Below are positions 54,547 to 64,000 of a stretch of DNA of 64,000 bases, piece by piece. Source of the stretch: Mermis nigrescens. Taxonomy: Eukaryota > Nematoda > Enoplea > Mermithida > Mermithidae. The notes beneath the pieces are model-generated. The model was not told the origin of the DNA and made no database searches. It was given only the letters and a program-made list of their open reading frames with translations. Made by a program: the position numbers and the translations under genes. The DNA is taken from positions 62,001-126,000 of the forward strand of contig JAVLUZ010000150.1 of NCBI GenBank assembly GCA_036768485.1, given 5' to 3'. Each line of letters opens with the position of its first letter. Within the stretch, counting starts at the first letter, position 1.

Positions 54547-54755
54547 GATACAATAAAGAGACTTTCAGGGCCTGCTCATTCGCCTGCTGCTTCAAGCAAA
54601 TTAAAATTAAGTCTGATGAACCTGAGTCACTTTTGCACCATAGAGTTCAAATTTTAAAAGACATTGAGACGGAATCTATAGTTTGTTTCACGAAACCTTG
54701 TGCTTGGGTCGATGTAAATCGATTACAAATGCGGTTTAAACAAATAAATTACGAG
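54547..54755 (+). CDS. Candidate exon, family unknown
   Basis: Acceptor CAATTTTTAG, possible donor ACGAG|GTAATT. The longest frame reads LGYNKETFRACSFACCFKQI, then SDEPESLLHHRVQILKDIET and WVDVNRLQMRFKQINYE. A second frame (DTIKRLSGPAHSPAASSKLK) is also open for 36 codons. It lies 0.9 kb downstream of elongin B with no partner exon found. Confidence 0.22.
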
Positions 54756-55035
54756 GTAATTTAAAAAAATCGAGTAAGATACTATGCATAACCATAGTAG
54801 GTTTTAGTAAGTTAAATTATATAACAGTGGGTTGCCTAGAAACCACTACTGTGGCCTTTTGATAGGTCACCGAAAATTGATTTCCATGCTCAAGGCTTTG
54901 AAAAATAGGCTATAGATAAAGCTATTATGCTCAAAAAGTAAAAAAACAGGAATAATACGAAGAAATTGAGATGGTGCGTGCGTAATTCTGATTTAAAGCT
55001 CTAGGTAAGAGTGACAAAATTTCAAAACTGACAGC

Positions 55036-55975
55036 AGGTATGTTACTAGCAAAGAAAAATGCTCCGATGGAACAAAAAGGACTTATATACTTGGAATTAC
55101 GCATCATTAAAGACATAAAAGGAGGGACTATTTAAAAGTTACCTTTCTATGCCTGTGAAAGTTGTAGGAATTTACTAAAAATACGACTTTCGCTGAAAAA
55201 TGTAAACAAATCAAAACATAACCTGTGGCCTGTAGAAGGGAGTTGCATCTCCGACGTTGAAATAAATAACATGGACAGCTTATTCCCAAAAGAGGCGATC
55301 ACTAATCAAAAAGCGATATTGTGCATTCTTATGCTAGCATGGCACGCATTGCTATGGGGCAGCTATGAACATACGTGGGCAGCAAGAAAATTCTGGGGGT
55401 GCAAGATTTTTTGAAGGTCGAAAAATGGCCTTAAAAGTGGTTTTATGGCGATGAAAACACTATTTTTCGACGTGTCTCATCAAGCACTATCCATCGGCAT
55501 CAAAAAATTGCGAAAAAACGAAAAAAAATTTTCAAAATTTGAATTCTGGGGGGGGGTATTTTGGTTTCTGAGGGGTGCCTACCCCCCAAACCCCCTCGCC
55601 CAGGTGTGGCTATGAACAAGGAGGTGTGCTTGTAATAATTCATTTATGGAGCCATTGACGATAATTAAATATTGGTTTGATATTGATAAGAAACTACATC
55701 GGTTATTAAAACACATCAAAGCTTCCTTATTGTCTCATTTTCTAAGGCACTGAACAACGTTTTGTGAAGGCACGCTTTTCTGAAGCCGCAGAATATACTT
55801 TGATTTTTTGCATTTTATAGCGGAAGTTGTTTTTTAGTAGATTATTACAACTTTCACAGGCTTACATAGGTAACTTTACCCTAGTCACCTCCTTTTATGT
55901 CCTTAATTGATGCGTAATTCCAAGTGTATTCGTCCTTTTTATTCCATTGGAGCATTTTTCTTTGCTAGTATCCTA
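55036..55975. mobile_element. Fold-back element with M1 in its loop
   Basis: Arms 55036-55190 and 55843-55975 are inverted copies: GCTCCGATGGAACAAAAAGG pairs with CCTTTTTATTCCATTGGAGC, and CCTGTGAAAGTTGTA pairs with TACAACTTTCACAGG. The loop contains an M1 copy. Confidence 0.65.
55370..55608 (+). mobile_element. M1 element
   Basis: CATACGTGGGCAGCAAG to CTCGCCCAGGTGTG with perfect flanks GCTATGAA (55362-55369, 55609-55616). Confidence 0.88.
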
Positions 55976-56139
55976 CTTTTCATTACTATGATTTCATTAA
56001 ATAAGTCATTAAACACATACGGTAACATGCCACGAAAATGACAGCAGTCCAAGAACGCGGTAAACAAGATTCTGAACATCTGCATTATCTTTTTTAAACA
56101 AGATAACCTTACCTTATATACACAGATCAAACGTTTTCA

Positions 56140-56640
56140 GCATAAATTTTACTCAACTATTTGGTGTAAAGAACACTTACATTCAGATTTTTAATCCTAA
56201 AGTTACATGGAACATTTGACACAACTAAGCTTTTGCAATGCTCTGAAATTGAAGTTAATTTTTAGTGTAAGCTTTACACAACTACTGGGTGTAAAGAAAA
56301 CATACAGTCAGATTCGTAATCCTGACCTTTCAGGTACATATTTTAAAAGAATTTCACGCTTTGCCCCGCTCTGGAAATACAATTAATTTGTATTGTAAAC
56401 TTTACACATCAAAAATAAATGAACAGTGTAGACATTACGCGACTGCTGTGTGCAGAGAAGATTAGCAGTCAGATTCGTAATTCTGACATTACATAGCATA
56501 TTTTGAAAAAAATCTGCAACGCTCTAGAATTTAAGTTAATTTTCAGTGTAAACTTTACACAACTCCTGAGTGTGAACAAGATTCTAGTCAGATTCGCAAT
56601 TCTGATATTACTTTAATATTTCAATCAATATTTATGTAAA
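56140..56640. repeat. Tandem array, 3-4 diverged units
   Basis: Units of about 120-160 bp share CAGTCAGATTCGTAATTCTG, CAACGCTCTAGAATTTAAG, TTAATTTTCAGTGTAA and CTTTACACAACTCCTGGGTG. Confidence 0.65.
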
Positions 56641-56828
56641 AAGCAACTCTCTACAATGGTCTGCAGACAAATAAATATTAGATGTAAACCACTTTCCATT
56701 ACTATTAAGTTTTAACAAAGCGCCCAAATGACGTATCACGTTTGACCCCTGGTACATTTTCAGACTCTCGATCATGTCCAGACTCATAAGCGGAAAAGTC
56801 GGGAAAAATACAGAAACACGTTTAACAC

Positions 56829-57829
56829 CAGTGGCGTATCTAGGCTTTTCCTAAGGGGGAGGGGTACCCCAACTTTTCCAAAAATAAGTCCAAAGATTTG
56901 CCCTTCACACGCGAAATAGCGTTTTTTAAGCGTTTTGCATTGTCTATTCTGATTCAAAATCCCTTTTAACGCCGCATTTTTTTCCAAAAATTTCGAAATT
57001 TTCGACAATTTCGTGCGAAAAAATGGCTGAACTTTTTGGCTTTAGTGAAAATCTGGCGCAAAGCCCTGGAAAATTCGTGAAATTTAGGCGGAAGGACGTT
57101 TAGCAGCTTGATTTCCTGTATTTGTAGTTTTGACGCGAAACGTCGAAAGTTTTTAAATGAAAATAAAAGAAAAATATGCTGGAATAGCTGTTCCTGCTGT
57201 TGAAATTGTTTTGAAACCCATTTCATGAGCAAAAATGGCTCCACGGCACTGTTTTTTGTATTCGGCAAAGATTTTTCCCGATGTACAAAGACTTCTTCGG
57301 GACCGTCTTCGTACATGTACAAAGATTTTTGGAGAGACAAAAATTGCAAAAAAGGTCTAAAATTCGCAAAAATATGTTTATAATCGAAGAAATTGCATTT
57401 GGAAAGAAAACGTCAAACTTTTCGGCGCTTCGCGTCGTTTTAAGACGATTCTTAATGATTTTTGCCCTCAGAAACCTAGAAATTAGCTAAAATACACTAC
57501 CAAAGGTCAAACAACTCTGTTTTTACCACACTTCAATCGCTACCGTACCATATTAAGTACCCAAAAATTTGAGTGCACAAAATATACAAAGACTTTTAGG
57601 GACCATCTTTGTACATGCACAAACGGACCTTGTACAAAAAAACACTGCTTCAAGGTCGCAAAGAAAGTAAATAAATGTCGTTAATAGGTATGCGCTGGAA
57701 AAATCAAGAAATTATGGTCGCTGACGGCCAAAAATCATTACAAATTACATATCCATTCTTTATCTACCAACTCTTCTCGGCCAATAGGGGAGGGCGGCCG
57801 CTCCCGCGCCCTCCTCAAATCCGCTCCTA
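56829..57829 (-). mobile_element. Family H element interrupted by a family D element
   Basis: CAGTGGCGTATCTAGG to CAAATCCGCTCCTA with perfect flanks TTTAACAC (56821-56828, 57830-57837). Removing the D insertion leaves about 590 bp, the standard H size. Confidence 0.85.
57247..57647 (+). mobile_element. Family D element nested in H
   Basis: CACTGTTTTTTGTATTCGGC to AAAAAAACACTG; flanks CTCCACGG and CTTCAAGG (6 of 8). Confidence 0.78.
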
Positions 57830-57919
57830 TTTAACACCCCGATTTTTGACTTTACACCTCCCGAAAAACTTTTGTTTTGTAAATAAACACAATTTGATGT
57901 GACGTATACCCATTAGGAA

Positions 57920-58375
57920 ATATTTTATTTTTATCTTATTCGACTTATTCCGACTTCTAAAAGGTGAAATTGACGAACAAAAAAGGGACAACAATGTATT
58001 TTTCTACCATCCACAAAATTGTAAACTTTAAAAATCTGAACTGAACTCCCCCATTGAGTGTAAAGAAATTTGGTTTGGGCCTGTTTGTAGCCCTCAAATC
58101 GTATTAAGTTTGCGTGTGGAAGATGGAAGATTTCTGTCCCGCAAATCCGAATCTCTGCGCCGTGCAGCCCTTGGAACGTATACTTTATTTCATTCCACTT
58201 AATTTGTCCCGACTTATAATTGGAGAAGTTGACAGAGAAATCTGAGACAAAACCTGTTTTCTACACCGTCCACTAGAGTGTCAAGTTTGAAGCCCTAGAT
58301 CTAAGTTCATATTGAGTGTAAAAAGTTTGCAGGCAAGCCGAAAGTTGCCCTTGAATCGTAGTTCATTTCCATAAA
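57920..58375. repeat. Diverged tandem duplication
   Basis: 57930-58100 and 58185-58370 share TTCCGACTT/CCCGACTT, GAAATTGACGAA/GAAGTTGACAGA, TCTACC.TCCAC and ATTGAGTGTAAA...TTTG. About 255-bp period. Confidence 0.5.
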
Positions 58376-58379
58376 TAGG

Positions 58380-59010
58380 TTTTTGGTTAACTTTTAAACA
58401 AAGCTTAGGCAGACATAAACAAGTCGAAGGTGTTCAGAGCTTATTTAGTTGCCTACATTTAAAAAAAGCCAGACTAAACAGTGCAAAACTGAGTTAGAAA
58501 GGTCGTGTGATCGACGAAAATTTTTAGAAATCTATATGCTTTACGTTGCTGTAAAACTTTACACAATAGGTATTCATTTAAAAAACAAAATACACGGGCA
58601 GCGAATTTTTTTAATTATCTTTTAAAGAACCTCACAATGCAGAAGTGTACCTTTGTTGCTGTAGGGGGGAAGACATATGTTGGGGGCACCCAAGTATATT
58701 ATAGGTACGCGCTAACGCGTTACCTATGATGTCAAAGTAAAGGTCTATTTCTATAGGATGAAATCACAGTTTGTAAAAAATGGCAAAAAAAATCTGATAA
58801 TTTGTGATCATTGATATATCGGACGAAAAATTATTATCGGAAGCATTTTTTGGTAGGTATATATTTCTGTGCGTATGATTGTCAAGCTTCTTATTTTAAT
58901 ACTAAAAATATAATCCGTACCTACCTTAATTAGCTAGTGCTAAAAATTTATCAGATCTGCATTTTTTGTATCTAAAATAGTAATAAGATGAAAAACCTGA
59001 AATTAAGGAG
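58380..59010. other. Unexplained intergenic stretch
   Basis: AT-rich; nothing recognised. Confidence 0.4.
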
Positions 59011-59019
59011 CATTTAGCT

Positions 59020-59638
59020 CAGGGGCTTGTTTAAGGTGGGGGCCGTCCCTCAATTAGCCCAAAATAGTTGGTGAGATAAAGATTGGATATGTAATTAGCA
59101 ATGATTTTCGGCTGTCAGTGATCATAGTTTCTCAAATTTTTCTGGCGCTTCGCGCCGTATAATACCTATTAATGACCTTTATTAACATTTTTGACAGCCT
59201 GGAAGTCATTTTTTGCTCATGAAATAGGTTATAAAACAATTACAATAGCAGAAACTGCTATTTCAGCATAGATTTATTCTAACTTCAATCACAACTTGGA
59301 AATCTTCGACATTCCACGTCAAAAATACAGGAAATCGAGCGTTATATCAAGCTTCAAAGAATTCTTCCACTTAAGTTTCTCAAATTTTCCGGTGCTTCGT
59401 GCCGGATTTTTGCTAAAGTCAAAGAAATTTAATGATTTTTTCGCACAAGATTGTTTAAAATTTCAAAATTTTTCTTAAAAAAATGTTGCGTCAAAAGTGA
59501 TTTTAAATAAACATATACCATGGAAAACTCCGAAAAACCGTCATTTCGCACATTAGAGCGAATTTTTGGACCTATTTTTGACTGTTTTTGAAAAGTTGTG
59601 TCTCCGCCCCCGTTAAGAAAATCCTAGATCCGCCGTGG
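59020..59638 (+). mobile_element. Family H hAT-like element upstream of UTP25
   Basis: CAGGGGCTTGTTTAAGG to TAGATCCGCCGTGG; flanks ATTTAGCT and ATTCAGCT (7 of 8). Ends 330 bp before the UTP25 start codon. Confidence 0.82.
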
Positions 59639-59967
59639 ATTCAGCTAGCTTTCGTGAATTTGCGGCATTCTGTTCCGGCGATTTCGGTAAGAATCACATG
59701 GCTAATAATTAGGAGGAAAGTAAAATGGAAAACTTATTTTTCGCTTTTTCAATGTTTTACAGTCTTTCTTAAGTTTTTTCGCAGTTATAAAAATTAAAAA
59801 TAACGAATTTTACGCTTTGTTTCTTGTTGTATAGCTCGTGAATAGCGAACGGTTTGTTAAATCAATTCGATATTTCTACTTTTATACATACATAGTTAAT
59901 TGCCACTCCTAGTCCTACAGCATTTTTTTAGCTTAATCAGGTTTTCAGTGAATTAGTGAAATAAACT

Positions 59968-60730
59968 ATGAAAACCAAGAAAAGAAAAGCTATCGATCTC
60001 GACGAACAAGAACCACAAGAGCCGAAGGACAGTTTTACAGCTCGTTTTGGCTTTCCGCGAGACGATTTATCCGAAGAAAATCTAAAATCGAGCAGAAAAC
60101 AAACGACAGTCATTTTACCAAAACTAAACTTAGTCTCCGTTTCCTTATTTTCCAACAGTAGACCTTTGAGAAGAACCGCTGATGATTCAGTACGCCTAAA
60201 AAAATTGCTAAAAGAAAATTTAGCCTTCGCAAACGAAACGAGAGCAATAGAGTGCGAAAACGGGGCGAAAAATTTGTCAGCGATTCAAGAAGACGTATTC
60301 GATTTAGTGAGCGACTACAGGGATTTTTATTTGCCCCGTCAGCGTTTGGACGATGCGGACGAATTAAGAATAGCCGTTTGCTTGCATGTGCTAAATCACG
60401 TACTGAAGAGTCGTAGCTTGGTACTGAAAAATAACGCTGCTCTGAAAAAGATGAAAGAACAAACGCGATGCGAGCAAGACGAAATCGCGATTCCTGCCAA
60501 GCGTCGAACTTTGGCAGAATGTGACGATGAAAAGAGTGAAGAAAAATGCAAAGATCAAGGCTTTACGAGGCCTAGAGTACTGTACTTGACGCCGTTTAGA
60601 AGCGGAGCCTTAAAAATCGTGAACGTCATTTCGGATTTAATGTTCGGTTCATCGGCGAAAGGTTTCGTCGCGAATAGGAAGCGATTCGAAAGCGAATATG
60701 GATATGACGCTGACGTAGATGAAGATAAAG
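59968..60730 (+). CDS. Utp25: UTP25 exon 1
   Basis: ATG at 59968; 254 codons plus one base, donor AAAG|GTCAGT. The reading frame stops 8 bases into the intron. Contains VCLHVLNHVLK and QGFTRPRVL. Confidence 0.93.
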
Positions 60731-63700
60731 GTCAGTAAAATGTAATATATACAGACAGACATATAATGGCTCAAAATTTTGGGAGGGGTGGACAATGCAG
60801 CGGGCCATTTTGATGGGGATAAATGATCTTCAATTTTGCAAAATACATAAAATGCACATTTTTGTTAAAAATGGGGGATGTAAAAGGCTCAGTCATTTAG
60901 GGGATGAGGGACGATCGATTTCGGCTGGGGGATCCGCCAAACCCTATATAATACATGTTTGCATGATTACATAACTCACACTGTATGTATGGTAACATCC
61001 ATACACGTTGTAACGGCTTGAAATTTTGGGTCGAAGTCCCCGGCCATTAAGGGGGGCATACATGTAAGAAGGTATGGGGGATCCCCATCTAAATTTGATC
61101 GTTCTCCCATCTCCCCAAAGCCAGAAAATTTCCGACCCTCCCCCATCCCTCGATTTTTGAAAAAATTGAATTTTTTGGCCGTTTTTAGGTAATTCTTGAC
61201 CCTTTTTCGCCAAAATTTAGGTCAATAACCCCCCAACCCCTGAAAATGGCCGAAGACCTAAAATTTCGATCCGTTACATGTATGGGGGTTTAAGGACCTT
61301 CTTCTATCAAAAAGGGCCAAAAAACACCTAAGAATGGCCAAAAAATTCAATTTTTTCCAAATATTAGGGGGTGAAAAATTTTATGGCCTTGTTGGATGAG
61401 AAGGACAGTCAACTTCGAATGAGGGATCCCCCGCCCCCTCTTACATGTCTGGTAACATCCACTCGTATAATAATTTGAATTCTTTTTATTGTGTTTCACT
61501 TCACATATTCCTCTAACAAATTTGGCGTATTTTGCATTTTCTATCTTAGTCTGATTAGATATTTAAAATTGGAAATGATCTACTGACTGAAGACACGTTT
61601 CTTAGTTTTCCGTGGTAAATCCAGTCGTATTAAAAAGTTGTTAATTTAGACATGGCATGTTAAAGCGGTGAATACGGGCTTGAGCATCTTGTCCCATTCT
61701 GCAATGAAAAAAGCAATTTGTTTCTACTTACGGTACTTTGAATCTCAGTCCATTTTTTCGTTCTTAATTTTTAGTATGAATTCTTTTTTCGCCAAAACGA
61801 ATTTTTATTAAACAAGATGAGACAGTCGTTTCTCAGCTCTAAGCAGCAATCAAAAAATATTTAATCACTTATGTAACTTAAAGTAAGGAAGGAGATAATC
61901 AAATAGATATAACATCTTTTTTACTGGATTCAAGCGTTTTATAATCATTTTCAATATTATATAATCATTTTCAGGCATTTTTGCAGAAATTTTTTTAATT
62001 AAATGAATTTTCGGCCTTTTATTTTGCCATATTTTCCTCAGAAAATTTTCTTTTTTTCATTTTGGAGTCTGTACCACACATAGGCCCGGGGGCTTGGGAT
62101 GTTTGTACGTATCCCCAGAATCCGGTATACCCCCAGGATTGAATTTTTGGGATTTTTTCCGGTTTTGCGCCATTCAGACCCCCAGAATAAGGTCGCTCGC
62201 TGCCCATAAACTCCCACGTGCTTGTCTAGTAGTCGTGCACACATGTGGGCGTGGGCGGTTCGGGGGTATGCACTCCCGAGAAGCCAAAATGCCCGCCTAG
62301 AAACAACCCCTCCCCTAGAAACCAATTTTTTAAATTTTTTGTTTTTTTCGCAATTTTTTGATGCCAATGGATAGTTCTCGATGAGAAACGTTGAAAAATG
62401 GTGTTTTTTCGCCATACCACCATTTTTAAGGCATTTTTTTACCTTTGAAAAATCTTGCACCCCCTCCCTCTAGAATTTTGTTGCTGCCCACGTATGGTCG
62501 TGCACAGTGTGATACAGATATTCTTTATTGTCAGATAAGCCGCGGTTCAAACGTTCTGCTGACTTTGATCAAACATTCGCTGGTAATACAGATGATTGTT
62601 TTCGTCTGAATATCTCGGTGGCCAAGAAATCAGTAAAGTTGCATGTATCAAATGAACACTGTGATATAATTGTTGCTTCCCCTTTGGGTATCAGAAGTGC
62701 TACTGGTGTTGAAGATCAGAAAGATTTTGACGCTGACTTTCTGTCATCCATTGAGATTGTTGTTTGCGAATTGACCGACATTTTTCTAATGCAGAATTGG
62801 AGCCACGTGCTGCATGTTTTTCGACATCTTAATCAGAGGTACAGCGTGTCATTTTCAGTATTACATAAAGTGTTTTTTGATAAGTAAATTGTTAATACAT
62901 ATTTGCACACTTCCATTGGTAAAAATGAGGTTTAATAATATTCATTTATTAGTTGCGCAAGTATCATAAGGTCTTAATTGTAGAAGTTGCATTGTGTTCG
63001 TTGCAAGATTTGATAGCGTATTGGCGATTAAATTTAAGTTAGTCATGAGCTAAATTATTAAATAGAATAGCAGATGTGCTAAAAAAATTTTAAAATTCAA
63101 ATAACGTAAGTAAAAAATTTATCGCTCTTTCTTATCACCATACATACATACATACATGCACATGAGGGGTGAGGGCTATTATTACCCCCTGAAGTGTCAG
63201 TCGGATAGGTAACTGTTCGGCGATTTGGAGCTGAAGTTTCGAAGACAAAATGTCAAATCTTTCTGCACTCTGCGCACTTTTATGTGTTTTTTACTCTAGA
63301 AGCGCTCAAAATTGTGTCAAAATCGTATAAAAATCAAAATTTTTCTTCTCGTTAATCAATTTCTTGATTTTTTAGCGTTAAAAGCGATATAATGCCGTCA
63401 AAATGGACTGATAATGCTTTTAAAATGTGGCATTATAGAGGGAATAATAGCGTTTCATAGGATATTTTGACAATTTTCGTCGTTTGACTATCAAAAAGAA
63501 TCGTAAACAATAAATTGTCTTGGATTTTTAGGAATTTACCCCCTGCCGAGCCTAACCTTGTGCATCTATGCTCATCACTATAATTTGACTGCGGTAGTTT
63601 TTCATGTCGTGCTCACTGAAAAAATTCGATCATGTGCTATTGACCGATCCTTAATTTATAAAAGTTTTGGACCTTTCTAAATACGGATAATTCGCAAAAA

Positions 63701-64000
63701 GTTTATCAAACATAAACCATTTTTATTGCATATTTAAATGCATTTCGATATAGATTGCGAATGAAGATTTTGTTAAGCCCTTCCATCGAAGTTTTTGCAG
63801 GCCAGCAAAGGTGACCTCGCTTCACACGAATTTATCCCGCATCCGTAATTACATGCTTAATGACCAGAGTAGATTTTATCGCCAAACTATCGTACTTTCG
63901 AGATTAGATGCGCCGGAAATTCGAGCATTGTTCAGCAAATTTTGTCTCAATTTTGACGGTCTTGCGATGGCTTTATCATTTTCAGTGCCGCCGCCGTCGA
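59968..64000 (+). CDS. Utp25: UTP25 / digestive-organ expansion factor homologue, 3' end outside window
   Basis: UTP25 (DEF) is a nucleolar small-subunit processome protein needed for 18S rRNA maturation; it has a degenerate DEAD-box-like core. Exons 59968-60730, 62535-62838 and 63801-past 64000, with phases 1 then 2 all consistent. The N-terminal 90 residues are charged (MKTKKRKAIDLDEQEPQEPK). Family hallmarks follow: SDYRDFYLPRQRLDDADELR, CLHVLNHVLKSRSLVLKNNA, DQGFTRPRVLYLTPFRSGAL, GNTDDCFRLNISVAKKS, DIIVASPLGIRSATG, DADFLSSIEIVVCELTDIFL, MQNWSHVLHVFRHLNQR and RFYRQTIVLSRLDAPEIRAL. About 420 residues are present; the C-terminal third is missing. No ATP-binding GKT is seen, as usual for UTP25. 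An M1 element ends 38 bp upstream of the exon 2 acceptor. Confidence 0.93.
60770..61455. repeat. Family E and related repeats in UTP25 intron 1
   Basis: 61050-61285 is a family E copy (GGGGGATCCCCATCTAAATT to CCGTTACATGTATG). Parts of 60770-60960 and 61290-61450 match its ends. Confidence 0.5.
61456..62070. other. Unexplained part of UTP25 intron 1
   Basis: AT-rich; nothing recognised. Confidence 0.4.
62240..62496 (-). mobile_element. M1 element near UTP25 exon 2
   Basis: CACATGTGGGCGTGGGC to GCCCACGTATG with perfect flanks GTCGTGCA (62232-62239, 62497-62504). A short B-like element lies just to its left. Confidence 0.88.
62535..62838 (+). CDS. Utp25: UTP25 exon 2
   Basis: Acceptor TTATTGTCAG, donor CAGAG|GTACAG, 304 nt. 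Contains FAGNTDDCFRLNI, IIVASPLGIRS and FLMQNWSHVLHVF. Confidence 0.93.
63155..63575. repeat. Family C repeat, uninterrupted copy
   Basis: ATGCACATGAGGGGTGAGGG to GCCTAACCTTGTGCAT; serves as the reference for the copy split at 828-1625. In UTP25 intron 2. Confidence 0.6.
63801..64000 (+). CDS. Utp25: UTP25 exon 3, cut by window edge
   Basis: Acceptor TTTTTGCAG. Encodes PAKVTSLHTNLSRIRNYMLN and DQSRFYRQTIVLSRLDAPEI and stays open to 64000. Confidence 0.9.

Noticed and set aside
1..64000. tRNA, rRNA or other structural RNA genes
   Set aside because: I looked for A/B-box pairs and cloverleaf-like segments and saw none that I could support by eye.

Overview
This is animal nuclear DNA, most likely from an arthropod and probably an insect. 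Coding exons are short, introns have GT-AG or GC-AG ends, every recognisable protein is an animal housekeeping protein, and most of the AT-rich non-coding sequence is degenerate transposable elements. I cannot name the species; a hemipteran such as a scale insect is a guess.

Genes: five split genes can be assembled by eye with consistent reading phases. (1) Ran GTPase, + strand, 1-13229, N-terminus outside the window. (2) A tail-anchored J-domain protein of the DNAJC4/DNAJC30 kind, - strand, 22592-19661. (3) An NFATC2IP/NIP45-like protein with two SUMO-like domains, - strand, 34673-25987, five exons, 265 aa. (4) Elongin B, + strand, about 49433-53638. (5) UTP25/DEF, a small-subunit processome factor, + strand, from 59968 past the right edge. 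They are unrelated housekeeping functions (nuclear transport, chaperone, SUMO pathway, elongin complexes, ribosome biogenesis) and do not form an operon-like unit. Weaker candidates are an isolated exon resembling SLC9B/NHA sodium-proton antiporters (38143-38290), an FGF-like reading frame (minus 54358-54049), and two ORFs with good splice sites but no family (44030-44207 and 54547-54755).

Mobile DNA: the introns and intergenic DNA are a layered mosaic. The commonest element, called M1 here, is a 200-390 bp non-autonomous element with imperfect ends CATACGTGGGC / GCCCAGGTGTG; most copies are flanked by 8-bp target-site duplications that can still be read. Other families with readable duplications are H (ends CAG.GGCGGATTTA), D (ends CAGTGTTTTTTG), two hAT-like elements with GC-rich subterminal arrays (15105-17075 and 48182-49224), a TA-flanked 801-bp perfect-length palindrome nested in the first of these, and a Harbinger-like 635-bp element with TTA duplications. 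Between 36.4 and 46.5 kb there is a pile of broken CR1/Jockey-like LINE copies in both orientations. Tandem arrays lie at 47.1-48.0 and 56.1-56.6 kb.

The most unusual signal is a short GC palindrome of the form CCGGCGC-GAA-GCGCCGG, which contains the known hyperstable mini-hairpin sequence GCGAAGC. It recurs throughout the window inside several otherwise unrelated repeat families and stands out sharply from the AT-rich background. All calls are by reading; no alignment or search was run. Family labels M1, B, C, D, E, F and H are my own.
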